Assembly (NCBI GenBank): GCA_964360255.1
Contig: CAYHVK010000005.1
Location: forward strand, 114,609 to 178,608
Length of the DNA: 64,000 bases
Direction: 5' to 3'
Source: CAYHVK01 sp964360255
GTDB taxonomy: Bacteria > Bdellovibrionota > Bdellovibrionia > Bdellovibrionales > UBA1609
Below, in pieces: positions 1 to 8,231 of this stretch (positions are counted from its first letter, which is position 1; every line of letters starts with the position of its first letter). Made by a program: the position numbers and the translations under genes. The notes under the pieces were generated by a model, which had not been told where the DNA came from, did no database searches, and saw only the letters and a program-made list of their open reading frames with translations.

Positions 1-461
1 AGTTTCATTTTAATTATCGTTGGTCTTTGGGTCTTCGCTATGACTACGCTTTCAATGAGCTGAATAACGAAGGTAAAACGATGGCGAAGCAACGGATTCC
101 GGTTCGTGATTCGACGGGTACAATCGTTGGTTTTGAACCCACTATACCGGCCGTTGATTTTATCAAGCAATCTTATATGGCCACTGTGAATTGGTACCCG
201 ATTTACGGAAAATTCAGTCTCTATGATATGGGTGTTGTTCATTTTGATGCTTACGCCCTAGCGGGTGGTGGGCAAGTTGAATTGGCATCAGGTAACAGTG
301 ACGCATTAACAGCGGGAGCGGGAATGGCCTTCTGGTTTTCGCAACATCTCACTTCACGTATTGAGGTGCGCTGGATGGGTTATGAAGCTCAGCCGTATGT
401 TGGTAAAAATGAAGATGTGGACCTCACCATGGGAACTCTTTCATTGGGATATCTATTATGA
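1..461 (+). CDS. Outer-membrane beta-barrel protein, 5' truncated by window edge
   Basis: The reading frame is open from base 3 with no credible start, so the gene begins upstream; the TTG at 27 lies inside a beta strand and is not a plausible start. The visible 153 residues alternate polar and hydrophobic residues in strand-like stretches (WSLGLRYDYAF, FSQHLTSRIEVRWMGYEAQ, DVDLTMGTLSLGYLL), as in the outer-membrane barrel family found in myxobacteria and Bdellovibrio (TIGR04565-like). It probably sits in the outer membrane. Its stop codon overlaps the next start in an ATGA junction, so the two are translationally coupled. The barrel call is firm; the exact family is inferred. Confidence 0.8.
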   Translation, partial: FHFNYRWSLGLRYDYAFNELNNEGKTMAKQRIPVRDSTGTIVGFEPTIPAVDFIKQSYMATVNWYPIYGKFSLYDMGVVHFDAYALAGGGQVELASGNSDALTAGAGMAFWFSQHLTSRIEVRWMGYEAQPYVGKNEDVDLTMGTLSLGYLL

Positions 462-2020
462 CATTGGTTAAAAAGGCTCTGAATTTAAAAACGGTGCTCT
501 TTTATCTAGTCACAGCCGTGATCGTTTTTGTGGTAGCTAAAAACGCATGGGCCGATGAGAACGATTTGCTCAATATTCTTGAGCAGGCTGAAACGCAAAA
601 AGCGGCGATGCCAACAGTTCAAGAGCATTTAAAACTAAAAGAGCTTCGCGCCATTATTGGCTCTGACTCTGGTGATACGAATATTTTTCTACAAAAGCTT
701 TTTGCTAGCGATTACCAAGGGGCGCTTTTAAATTTCAAAGATGCAATGACGAATACAAAATTTGCCGGCACCAACGGAGCAAAAGCCCTTGAGTCTTTTC
801 TGTTCTGGCAAAACGGTTTACGTCTAGAGGCGCTTGAGCGCTTGACGACAATTGAAGATCTGAAAACGATTCCGCCATTGGTTTTAGATTTCTGGCGTCC
901 TCTTGTTAAGCCGAATGGTAAAGAGTGGACAATAGTTAAGGTCAAGGTCTCTGATTCGTGGGGGGCGTTCTTCGGTTCGCCATCGCAAAAAGATCAAGCC
1001 AAGATGTGGAAAGAATCAACTGAATTGGCATTGAATGATGAAATCGATAAGGCCGCCAAAGTTCTTAGCGTTTTAGCTAAAGAGCATGATCCGTTTGTAG
1101 AAAAAGATTTAATTAATCTCACGGCGGCTCGGTTGCTTTATCAGCGAGGCTATTTAGATGCCGCTATTCGCTATGACAATATGATCAGTCGAAGTTCAGA
1201 TTACTGGTTCACAGCGCAAGAAGAAGCAGCTTGGGCTCAAATTCGTAAAGGGGCTGCGGGCCCGGCTTTAGCTATTACGAATTCATTGATGCATGACAAG
1301 CTCTCGCGAGATGTCAGTGCGGAGACGATCTTCTTGCACTCCCTTGTGAATTTGAAGATCTGTAATTACCCAGAAGTCGCAAAGGCTCTGACTGCATTTA
1401 AAACTCGTTTCCGCCCACGCGTGATTGAATTACAAAAAGTCATTGATGGCGGCGAAGAAGCCAAAGCCGCTTCGAATGCCGCACTAGCATTGGCCGAAAA
1501 CAAAGAGCTCACGCCGGTTCGAATCGGTCGCAATAGTGCCATATTACCGCGCGACACAGGTTTAGATCGTCAGCTTAAAATGGATGGCGTTCTTCATGGG
1601 GTTCTAAAAGCCCAAGCAGAAGCCGCCGGTAAACTCTATACCGCTTCACTGGGAAGTGGTTCGCAAGTTGGTTTTCAAGCGGAATATGAAACTTTAAAAC
1701 GCACACTTGAAAGCCGACAACAAACGGCTGCTGCAGCCTTTGACGCTCGCTTAAGAGAGCTCGCCCAAACTGAAGTTAAAGATATTGGTTATCTTCTTCA
1801 AAAAATGCATATCGTTGAGGCGGAAGTGATTCAGCAGACGGGTTTGGCGAAACGAATTGCCGCCGATACAGCTGAAAAACCGAAGTCAGTGGCTAAAGTA
1901 AAATTCGATAAGATTAAAAAAGATCAAATTCGTTTTTCTGGTGACCAAGAGATCTGGTTCGACGAGCTCAATCACTATAAAGTGCAAGTCAGCAAAAGCT
2001 GTCGAGGTAAAACTCTATGA
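458..2020 (+). CDS. Exported TPR-like protein of the barrel/VWA cluster
   Basis: A 520-residue protein. Residues 12-31 form a hydrophobic export signal ending AWA, with likely cleavage before DENDLL, so it acts in the envelope. The rest is almost entirely helical and alanine-, leucine- and lysine-rich. Stretches such as LLYQRGYLDAAIRYDNMIS and TIFLHSLVNLKICNYPEVA look like degenerate tetratricopeptide helices, with a long helical, probably coiled-coil, segment near residues 385-470. It overlaps both neighbours through ATGA junctions, so barrel, TPR-like and VWA proteins are made from one coupled message and probably form one envelope complex. The function is unknown; similar barrel/TPR/VWA sets occur in gliding deltaproteobacteria and Bdellovibrio (recalled, not searched). 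Confidence 0.8.
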   Translation: MTLVKKALNLKTVLFYLVTAVIVFVVAKNAWADENDLLNILEQAETQKAAMPTVQEHLKLKELRAIIGSDSGDTNIFLQKLFASDYQGALLNFKDAMTNTKFAGTNGAKALESFLFWQNGLRLEALERLTTIEDLKTIPPLVLDFWRPLVKPNGKEWTIVKVKVSDSWGAFFGSPSQKDQAKMWKESTELALNDEIDKAAKVLSVLAKEHDPFVEKDLINLTAARLLYQRGYLDAAIRYDNMISRSSDYWFTAQEEAAWAQIRKGAAGPALAITNSLMHDKLSRDVSAETIFLHSLVNLKICNYPEVAKALTAFKTRFRPRVIELQKVIDGGEEAKAASNAALALAENKELTPVRIGRNSAILPRDTGLDRQLKMDGVLHGVLKAQAEAAGKLYTASLGSGSQVGFQAEYETLKRTLESRQQTAAAAFDARLRELAQTEVKDIGYLLQKMHIVEAEVIQQTGLAKRIAADTAEKPKSVAKVKFDKIKKDQIRFSGDQEIWFDELNHYKVQVSKSCRGKTL

Positions 2021-3021
2021 AGTTCAACTTTAAAAGTATTATCGTAGTAGCTGTTATAGTTTTAGCGGCGGCGTGTACCAATGAGTCTTCTAAAATGAGC
2101 CCCGATCTTCCGCTACCGAAGATCGGCGATAAGGTGAGCAATCTTTCGAATCCTAAAGTCGATATTCTTTTTGTTATCGATAACTCAGGTTCAATGAGCA
2201 CTCACCAAAGCAATTTGGCGGCGAATATCGATGTTTTCGTAGATGAGATTAAAAATTTCGGTTACCTAGATTACCGAATTGGAGTTACCACTTCGACATT
2301 TTATAACCATGAAAATTCCACTCCCGGATATAATGGCAACTTAATTGGCAGCCCTAACTACGTCGATCGCCAAACTCGTGATGGTGAAGAAATTTTGAAA
2401 TCCCGCCTTAAAGTTGGGACTAGTAGCCCGACGAACGAGATTTTTCTTGAAACCGTTAAAGAAGCTTTGTCTCCGGCATCTATGGCCGGAACAAATGCAG
2501 GCTTTTATCGCCAAGAAGCTTACCTCGCGATTATTTTTATCACGGACGCCGAAGATCAAGGCGAAGTTTTGGCCTATGATCTTCATGATTATCTAGTGAC
2601 ACTCAAAAACGGTATGAAGTCGCGAGTTTTAAGTTACGGAGCTATTATCCCAACAAACTCGAGCACCAATTGTCCTCGTGATGATGATAGCACGCCTGTT
2701 CAACTTGAGAAATTTATTGAACTCACTGGTGGTAGCTACTTTGATCTTTGCGACCCAAGTTATGGGGCGAAGCTGGCGGACATGGCGAAAGATTTAGCTC
2801 GCAGGGTGGCCGGAGCCATTGCGCTTTCACGTCGCCCAAAACCAAGCACAATTGAAGTGAATTACGGAACGCAGATCATTCCTCAGAGCGTCACTCATGG
2901 GTGGGTTTATGCTCCAGCTACAAACGCGATTATTTTCGGCCCACAGCTGGTCTTTGATGAAGAGCAGCCAGAAGGCACTCGAGTCGAAGTGAAGTTTGAG
3001 CCAGTCCCTATTGAAGACTAA
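2017..3021 (+). CDS. VWA-domain lipoprotein
   Basis: A 334-residue lipoprotein. The N-terminus is a lipoprotein signal with lipobox LAAAC (Cys20). The VWA domain starts near residue 48: the metal-site motif DNSGSMS begins at Asp55 and a second acidic site (ITDAED, Asp177) follows, so a working MIDAS site is likely. After the domain, GSYFDLCDPSYGAKLADMAK matches in pattern the same region of the lipoprotein at 4008 (GDLCESDYGAILKGIGDNI), so the two are paralogues. The start overlaps the upstream stop (ATGA). VWA proteins usually bind a protein ligand through a metal ion; the partner here is presumably the barrel or TPR-like protein (inferred). Confidence 0.9.
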   Translation: MKFNFKSIIVVAVIVLAAACTNESSKMSPDLPLPKIGDKVSNLSNPKVDILFVIDNSGSMSTHQSNLAANIDVFVDEIKNFGYLDYRIGVTTSTFYNHENSTPGYNGNLIGSPNYVDRQTRDGEEILKSRLKVGTSSPTNEIFLETVKEALSPASMAGTNAGFYRQEAYLAIIFITDAEDQGEVLAYDLHDYLVTLKNGMKSRVLSYGAIIPTNSSTNCPRDDDSTPVQLEKFIELTGGSYFDLCDPSYGAKLADMAKDLARRVAGAIALSRRPKPSTIEVNYGTQIIPQSVTHGWVYAPATNAIIFGPQLVFDEEQPEGTRVEVKFEPVPIED

Positions 3022-3630
3022 TTATTTCCGGCAAATATTCACATACGCGGGTGGGATGTTCTTCCACTCCGTTGCGCTTTTCTCGCAAGATGAGAACTTC
3101 TCTTTGATCAGGCGATTGAAAGATTTTGCATTCGGGTAAAGCGTAGCATTCAAACATGTATAGGTTAAAAACACGCCACCAGGTTTCAAGCTCTCAACAA
3201 CAGAGCTCAAAATCTTATCTTGTAAGTCTTCAGAAAAAACCGTCCATGGCAAACTTGATACAACGGCATCAGCTAAACCTTTCTTGGCGGCATAATCACG
3301 AGCTAGTTCGGCCGAACCTGTGACAAATTCAATATTAGGCCCGTTGAAAGAATTTTTCAAAAACTCAACGAGCGTGTAGCTGAGCTCGAAAGCCGTAAAC
3401 TGAGTTTTTGGATTCAATTTGGCGACTAAACGCTCGGTGATAGCGCCAGCGCCAGAGCCCAATTCAATAATGTGACTGGCATTTTCAAAGTCGACGTAGC
3501 TGAGCATTCTTTTACTAAGCCAAGGAGAGGTTTGAAAAACCGTTGAGATCTGCATGGGATTTTTAAGAGCGGCCTTGAAGAATTCGACGTAAGATTTTGG
3601 AATAAAATTGAAAGTCTCTTTGTTACTCAT
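3022..3630 (-). CDS. PmtA-like SAM-dependent methyltransferase
   Basis: A 202-residue class I methyltransferase without an export signal. The SAM-binding glycine motif ELGSGAGAITERL lies near residues 56-68, an acidic strand end (FELS) follows, and the motif VVSSLPWTVF near residue 123 resembles the SSLPW signature of Sinorhizobium-type phosphatidylethanolamine N-methyltransferase PmtA. It may therefore methylate phospholipid head groups at the inner membrane. rRNA adenine dimethylases share the fold, so the substrate is not certain. The stop codon abuts that of the VWA gene with no gap (convergent), and no terminator separates them. Confidence 0.8.
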   Translation of the reverse strand: MSNKETFNFIPKSYVEFFKAALKNPMQISTVFQTSPWLSKRMLSYVDFENASHIIELGSGAGAITERLVAKLNPKTQFTAFELSYTLVEFLKNSFNGPNIEFVTGSAELARDYAAKKGLADAVVSSLPWTVFSEDLQDKILSSVVESLKPGGVFLTYTCLNATLYPNAKSFNRLIKEKFSSCEKSATEWKNIPPAYVNICRK

Positions 3631-3794
3631 CGTACCCTCTGGTCACTCGTACAAGCGAAAGGCCTGTATAGATGTTTAACATATACGCCGGATTTCAGAT
3701 TTTCAAGCACTGAACAAAAGCCGTGGTGAGTCGTCTTTAGTCGTGAAGAAAACTTAACTTTCCTCCGCACTTCGTCGAGTAGTCCTGTATCAAA

Positions 3795-3919
3795 AAACGA
3801 ATTTACATTCGTTTGTCGAGTGGAGTTTTGGTCTGCATCACTAGAGAAATTTACATTTTTTTAATCAAAAATTTTACACTGATGGAGTGTTAGACAGTGT
3901 CACATATATGTGAATGTCT
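3795..3919. promoter_or_regulatory. Dyad-rich intergenic region between divergent genes
   Basis: The 377 bp between the methyltransferase start and the VWA lipoprotein start (3631-4007) carry no gene. Two inverted repeats stand out. At 3795-3814 AAACGAAT and ATTCGTTT flank a TTAC loop (8 perfect pairs). At 3892-3919 the perfect 14-bp palindrome TCACATATATGTGA (3900-3913) is bracketed by AGACA and TGTCT. The second may be an operator for the gene starting at 4008. A Shine-Dalgarno-like GGAG lies shortly before that ATG. No consensus promoter could be assigned by eye. Confidence 0.4.
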
Positions 3920-4007
3920 GAACTCAAACTCAGTGAACTTTAAACTTACGAAAAGCGGCACGGTACATGCTTTACATATACTCGAATAAATATTCATCGG
4001 AGATTTT

Positions 4008-6314
4008 ATGAATATCAGAGTATACATCACCCTACTTCTCATGTTTGCAACCGGACTAACGGCCTGCGATCAAAAAGTTAGTTTCAGATCAGTGGCGGCT
4101 GACGAATCAGTTTTCCGGCGCCCTGATTGCACAGCGACGGTTCCTTCTCTTGAAGGTTCAACAACTGTTGAGGTGAGTGCGACTTCAGATATTCACTACA
4201 ACGAAGCGACAAATGTTTTCTGGTACATTCTACTCCCAGACGGAGAAAGAATTTTTCAAGGACCACATTTAGCTATCGCCGTTGATCAGGTGGGCTCTTA
4301 CCCAGCGGCCGTTTGGGGTAATGACTCTTGCGGAGTGCGCCGCCAAATCAATTTTGATCTTGTGATCGTGCCTTCACTCAAAGATGCATTTATCTCAATC
4401 AACAACAACGCCCAGTACACACGCACAGCCGACGTAACGGTTCAGCTCACAGCTGTAGGTGCCAGCGAGATGTATGTCACTCAAGACTCGAGCTGCCAAG
4501 CGGGTGGAGTGTGGGAAGCCTATGGTCCATCTAAAAATGTAACTTTGACCCAAGAGAATTTAGACGCGAAAGTTTTTGTAAAGTTCAAAAGCTCAGCTAA
4601 AGAGACCGCTTGTATCAGTGACGGAATTACTTACGACAAAACTCCGCCGGAGTTGAAGTTTGTGTCTGTTCCGCCAGCTGTTTCAATGCAGAGTACAGCC
4701 GAGTTTGAACTGGCTGCTTCTGATGAAATCTCGGGTGTAAAAGATCTTGAGTGTTCTTTAGACGGGCAGGCTTTCTCAATTTGCGCGAATAAAGTGGTTT
4801 ATAACAACGTACCTTACGGCGTTCATAAATTTGAAACTCGCGCCACAGATTTTGCGGGTAACGTCACAGATGTTAAATCATACGAGTGGAATTATAAAAA
4901 TAATGCGCCGACAGTTAAGATCTTAACGGGCCCGCCCGCTTCGACGCTAAAGACAGAAGCTCGTTTCACTTTCATTGGTGAAGACGATAGTGGTGTTATT
5001 GATCATTATGAATGTGATGTAGACGGCGATGAAATCATCAATTGCCAATCGCCTCTAGATTTAGAAGGCATGAAGATTGGATCCCACGTATTTACGGTCA
5101 CAGCTTATGACGGCACAGGCCTCGCTTCACAGCCGGCCACCTACAATTGGACAGTGAACGATGTTCCGCCGCCACCAGTTCCGCCAGTGGTTCGTATTAC
5201 GAAAGCTCCTGACCAAGTGACTTTTGATACTTTAGCGAAATTTGAATTTACCGCAACCCATTCAGGTATTGGTATCAAGTCGTTCTATTGCAAAATTAAC
5301 AATGAAGTAGCCGTGCCTTGTGTGAGTCCTAAGCAGTATCAATTAATGCCAGGCACACACAGCTTCGCTGTTTACGCCATCGACAATGACAATCTCATGA
5401 GTAACACTGCGACTTACTCATGGAAGATCGATAAAAAACGCATTCCATATAATGACAGCTTTATCGTTGATACAAGTGGCAGAAAGCTCGATGTGGTGAT
5501 TGTCATCGATAACTCACCATCAATGGCTGAAGAGCAACAGAAGATGGCAAAACGTTTCAGCACATTTATTGAAACGCTGAAAGAACTTGATTGGCAGCTG
5601 GGTATTATTACGACGGATGCTGGTAATGGCTCAAAAGCATGGCAAGATGGTCGATTGCTTCCGTTTGAAGGCTTAAAGAACACTTATTCAATTAATGCTA
5701 AAACCCCAGACGTAAATAAGGTCTTCGAGAAGACTATTAGACGCAAAGAGTGGGGCACATCAAAAGAAGAAGGAATTCACTCTCTTTATAAAGCCATTCA
5801 GCGCTCTGAGAACAAATTCTTATTTAGAGAGAACTCACACGTAGCTTCAGTTATCGTTTCTGATGAAGACGAGCGCAGTGACGGATCTAAACTGAAAGAT
5901 GTGAACCAGCCGACGAATTTAGTGGCAAAGTTCAAAGATACTTTTGGTGAGAAGAACACATTCTCAAGCCATTCCATCGTATTGCCAGTTGGAGCCGTGA
6001 GCACCAACAAGTGTCCACAAGTGGGAGATTTCCACTCCGGCGACACTTATATGAAGCTCTCAAAGTTAACTGATGGTTTTATCGGTGACCTTTGTGAATC
6101 CGACTACGGAGCCATTCTTAAGGGCATTGGCGATAATATTCGCTCGAAGACTTATTCTGTTCAGTTACGCTGCATTCCAACACAGCCACCGGTTGTGACA
6201 ATTACGCCGAAGCCGACAAAGCCCATCAGCGTAGATTTAGTCGGCAACCGCCTGACGCTTAAGCCATATCCTGACGTGGGCTCTAAAGTGGATGTTGAAT
6301 ACTACTGCGATTAA
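4008..6314 (+). CDS. Large lipoprotein with Ig-like repeats and C-terminal VWA domain
   Basis: A 768-residue lipoprotein. The lipobox is LTAC with Cys20. Residues about 50-490 are a series of Ig/cadherin-like modules recurring roughly every 90-100 residues, visible in repeated elements such as CSLDGQAFSIC, CDVDGDEIINC and CKINNEVAVPC followed by YxWxxN/D linkers; each carries a probable disulfide pair. A VWA domain follows, with intact MIDAS motif DNSPSM starting at Asp501, and a Cys-containing tail. The C-terminal part is related to the lipoprotein at 2017. The layout fits a surface or periplasmic adhesion-type protein with a metal-dependent binding head. It is probably cotranscribed with the downstream sulfatase-fold gene, subject to the hairpin at 6351. 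Confidence 0.88.
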   Translation: MNIRVYITLLLMFATGLTACDQKVSFRSVAADESVFRRPDCTATVPSLEGSTTVEVSATSDIHYNEATNVFWYILLPDGERIFQGPHLAIAVDQVGSYPAAVWGNDSCGVRRQINFDLVIVPSLKDAFISINNNAQYTRTADVTVQLTAVGASEMYVTQDSSCQAGGVWEAYGPSKNVTLTQENLDAKVFVKFKSSAKETACISDGITYDKTPPELKFVSVPPAVSMQSTAEFELAASDEISGVKDLECSLDGQAFSICANKVVYNNVPYGVHKFETRATDFAGNVTDVKSYEWNYKNNAPTVKILTGPPASTLKTEARFTFIGEDDSGVIDHYECDVDGDEIINCQSPLDLEGMKIGSHVFTVTAYDGTGLASQPATYNWTVNDVPPPPVPPVVRITKAPDQVTFDTLAKFEFTATHSGIGIKSFYCKINNEVAVPCVSPKQYQLMPGTHSFAVYAIDNDNLMSNTATYSWKIDKKRIPYNDSFIVDTSGRKLDVVIVIDNSPSMAEEQQKMAKRFSTFIETLKELDWQLGIITTDAGNGSKAWQDGRLLPFEGLKNTYSINAKTPDVNKVFEKTIRRKEWGTSKEEGIHSLYKAIQRSENKFLFRENSHVASVIVSDEDERSDGSKLKDVNQPTNLVAKFKDTFGEKNTFSSHSIVLPVGAVSTNKCPQVGDFHSGDTYMKLSKLTDGFIGDLCESDYGAILKGIGDNIRSKTYSVQLRCIPTQPPVVTITPKPTKPISVDLVGNRLTLKPYPDVGSKVDVEYYCD

Positions 6315-6331
6315 TTTTAAGATAAGCCTCA

Positions 6332-8182
6332 ATGAGAGCTTTTAAGAACAAAAGAGCGGCTTGGGCCGCTCTTTTTATTTTATTTCAATTGGGTTTAGCC
6401 CATATCTTTTCACTGCTTTATTTTTACCAATCAGGCGTGTACCCCAAGACATTTGTGAGTCAGTTTTTCACCTTCATCTATTGGTTTGGGCATTTTGGCT
6501 TTTTAGCTTTTATTTTATTTTTACTTCTTTGGCTGCCATCTCGTTTTTTTGCTCACATCGTGTATTGGCGCCGGCTTATTACTTTTTTCACCACATTTCT
6601 GCTCGTTGTGATGGTGGTCGATAGTTTTATCTATGGTCAATATCGCTTTCATATTAATTTTGTCGTGCTCGATCTCTTTTTTAGGGGGCAAGGTCAAATT
6701 ATTACCTTCTCAACAGCGACATGGATGATAGCCTACGGTTTTCTTTTCGCTCTCTGGGTTTTAAATCTTTATGTGGCTGAAAAAATTTGGGTGAATATTG
6801 ACGTTTTAAGGGGGAAGCCATTTTTTAAAAAGATGATCATTTTTTATTTCGTCATGTTCTTATCGGCTCATGTTTTTCATGCTTTTGCTGACGCTCAGTA
6901 CAACTCGGCAGTCACTCGTATGGCCGGCGTTATGCCTCTATCAGAGCCGCTTAAAGCCAAAAGTCTTTTCACAAAACTGGGTTTAGTTGATCTTGAGGAG
7001 TATAAAAAGCGAAAGCTCCTAAAAAAATCATTCGCCGACAGCGAAATGATTTATCCAATTAATACATTAGAGTTTAAAGGTGAGAATCAGAAGCCATTCA
7101 ATATTATATGGCTGGTGGTGGATTCGCTCCGCTCGGATATGCTTGCGCCTGATATTATGCCGAACACTTATGCATTAAGTCAGCGCTCGGTGGTTTTTAA
7201 AAATCATTTTAGTAATAGTAACTCCACTCGCCATGGTATTTTTGGTCTCTTCTACGGCTTACCAGGAGCGTACTTTGAGCCGGCACTGCGTTCGCAAACG
7301 CCGCCTGTTTTCGTACATAAATTAGTTGAGAGTCAGCACGAGATGTACATTTATGCCAATGCGCCCCTGACAAAGCCTGAATTTGATCAGACCGTTTTCG
7401 TCGACGTTAAAAATTTGAGAAAAAAATCTCAAGCTAAAACCGTCGACGGCCGCGATATTGAAATTAATAATCTGCTGATTCAATCTTTAAAAAATCATAA
7501 AAGTGATCAGCCGTTTTTCTCATTTTTATTTTACGATGCCCCTCATGGTTATGCCTATCCGGCGAATTATAAAAAACCATTTGCAGTATCTTCAGATCAG
7601 TTCAATTACCTTTCGCTTAATGTAAATTCAGATCCTACCCAAGTGCGGGCGATTTATAAAAATTCAGTGCATTTTGTCGACAGCTTAATTGGCCAGGTGC
7701 TTGAGACTTTAAAAGCGCAGAATCTTTTCGAGAGTACGATTATTTTAGTCACGGGTGACCATGGCCAAGAATTTAACGACACCAAGCTGGGTTATTGGGG
7801 CCACAACTCCAATTACTCTCAGTATCAAACCCAAGTACCACTCGTCATTTATTGGCCTGGCAAAAAAGCTCAAGAAATTACATATATGACATCGCATTTT
7901 GATATTTCGACGACGTTTATGCAGGATTACTTTAAGGTTTCAAATCAAACTGGTGATTTTAGCTCGGGATTTAATTTATTTGATTCGCAAGATAGAAAAT
8001 GGATTCTGATGGGAAGAGAAGGGGACTACGCTGTCTTTCAAAAGGATCAGATTATTGTTGTGAGCCCTACAGGAGACTATGAGCTTCTTGACCCATCTTA
8101 TCGCCCTCTTGATCGCAGTCAGATGCGCACCGAATATGTGCAAGAAGCACTTCGTGAGATGTCTAGATTTTTAGCCAAATAA
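6332..8182 (+). CDS. YejM/PbgA-like inner-membrane sulfatase-fold protein
   Basis: A 616-residue protein with about five N-terminal membrane helices (residues 8-195) in the DUF3413 arrangement, then an alkaline-phosphatase/sulfatase-fold domain. Visible landmarks are LVVDSLRSDML (Asp264), NSTRHGIFGLFYGLPG, and TGDHG with Asp476 and His477, followed by GHNSNYSQYQTQVPLVIYWP. In enterobacteria YejM/PbgA is an essential sensor that controls LPS synthesis and cardiolipin balance and is thought not to need catalysis. Here the aspartates and the Ser-Thr of the active-site region are kept, so catalysis cannot be excluded. The start overlaps an intrinsic-terminator-like hairpin (6351-6386), which may regulate it; a later start would cut into the first membrane helix. 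Confidence 0.88.
   Translation: MRAFKNKRAAWAALFILFQLGLAHIFSLLYFYQSGVYPKTFVSQFFTFIYWFGHFGFLAFILFLLLWLPSRFFAHIVYWRRLITFFTTFLLVVMVVDSFIYGQYRFHINFVVLDLFFRGQGQIITFSTATWMIAYGFLFALWVLNLYVAEKIWVNIDVLRGKPFFKKMIIFYFVMFLSAHVFHAFADAQYNSAVTRMAGVMPLSEPLKAKSLFTKLGLVDLEEYKKRKLLKKSFADSEMIYPINTLEFKGENQKPFNIIWLVVDSLRSDMLAPDIMPNTYALSQRSVVFKNHFSNSNSTRHGIFGLFYGLPGAYFEPALRSQTPPVFVHKLVESQHEMYIYANAPLTKPEFDQTVFVDVKNLRKKSQAKTVDGRDIEINNLLIQSLKNHKSDQPFFSFLFYDAPHGYAYPANYKKPFAVSSDQFNYLSLNVNSDPTQVRAIYKNSVHFVDSLIGQVLETLKAQNLFESTIILVTGDHGQEFNDTKLGYWGHNSNYSQYQTQVPLVIYWPGKKAQEITYMTSHFDISTTFMQDYFKVSNQTGDFSSGFNLFDSQDRKWILMGREGDYAVFQKDQIIVVSPTGDYELLDPSYRPLDRSQMRTEYVQEALREMSRFLAK
6351..6386 (+). terminator. Intrinsic terminator inside the first codons of the sulfatase-fold gene
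   Basis: AAAGAGCGGC (6351-6360) and GCCGCTCTTT (6365-6374) form a perfect 10-bp stem closed by TTGG and followed by TTATTTTATTT. This is a textbook Rho-independent terminator, but it begins only 19 nt after the start codon at 6332 and encodes the segment KRAAWAALF. It may end the VWA lipoprotein message or act as an attenuator sensitive to translation of the downstream gene. Confidence 0.7.
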
Positions 8183-8210
8183 AAAAGGTCAGAGAAAACT
8201 CTGACCTTTT
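8183..8210. terminator. Bidirectional intrinsic terminator
   Basis: AAAAGGTCAGAG (8183-8194) pairs perfectly with CTCTGACCTTTT (8199-8210) around an AAAA loop. The A-run and T-run make it work on both strands. It lies directly after the stop of the sulfatase-fold gene and 21 bp before the end of the convergent porin gene. Confidence 0.9.
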
Positions 8211-8231
8211 GATCTGTAATATTAGATTGTA

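Noticed and set aside
27..29. TTG as start of the first gene
   Set aside because: The frame is open to the left edge and the residues before it continue the same beta strand, so the gene starts outside the window.
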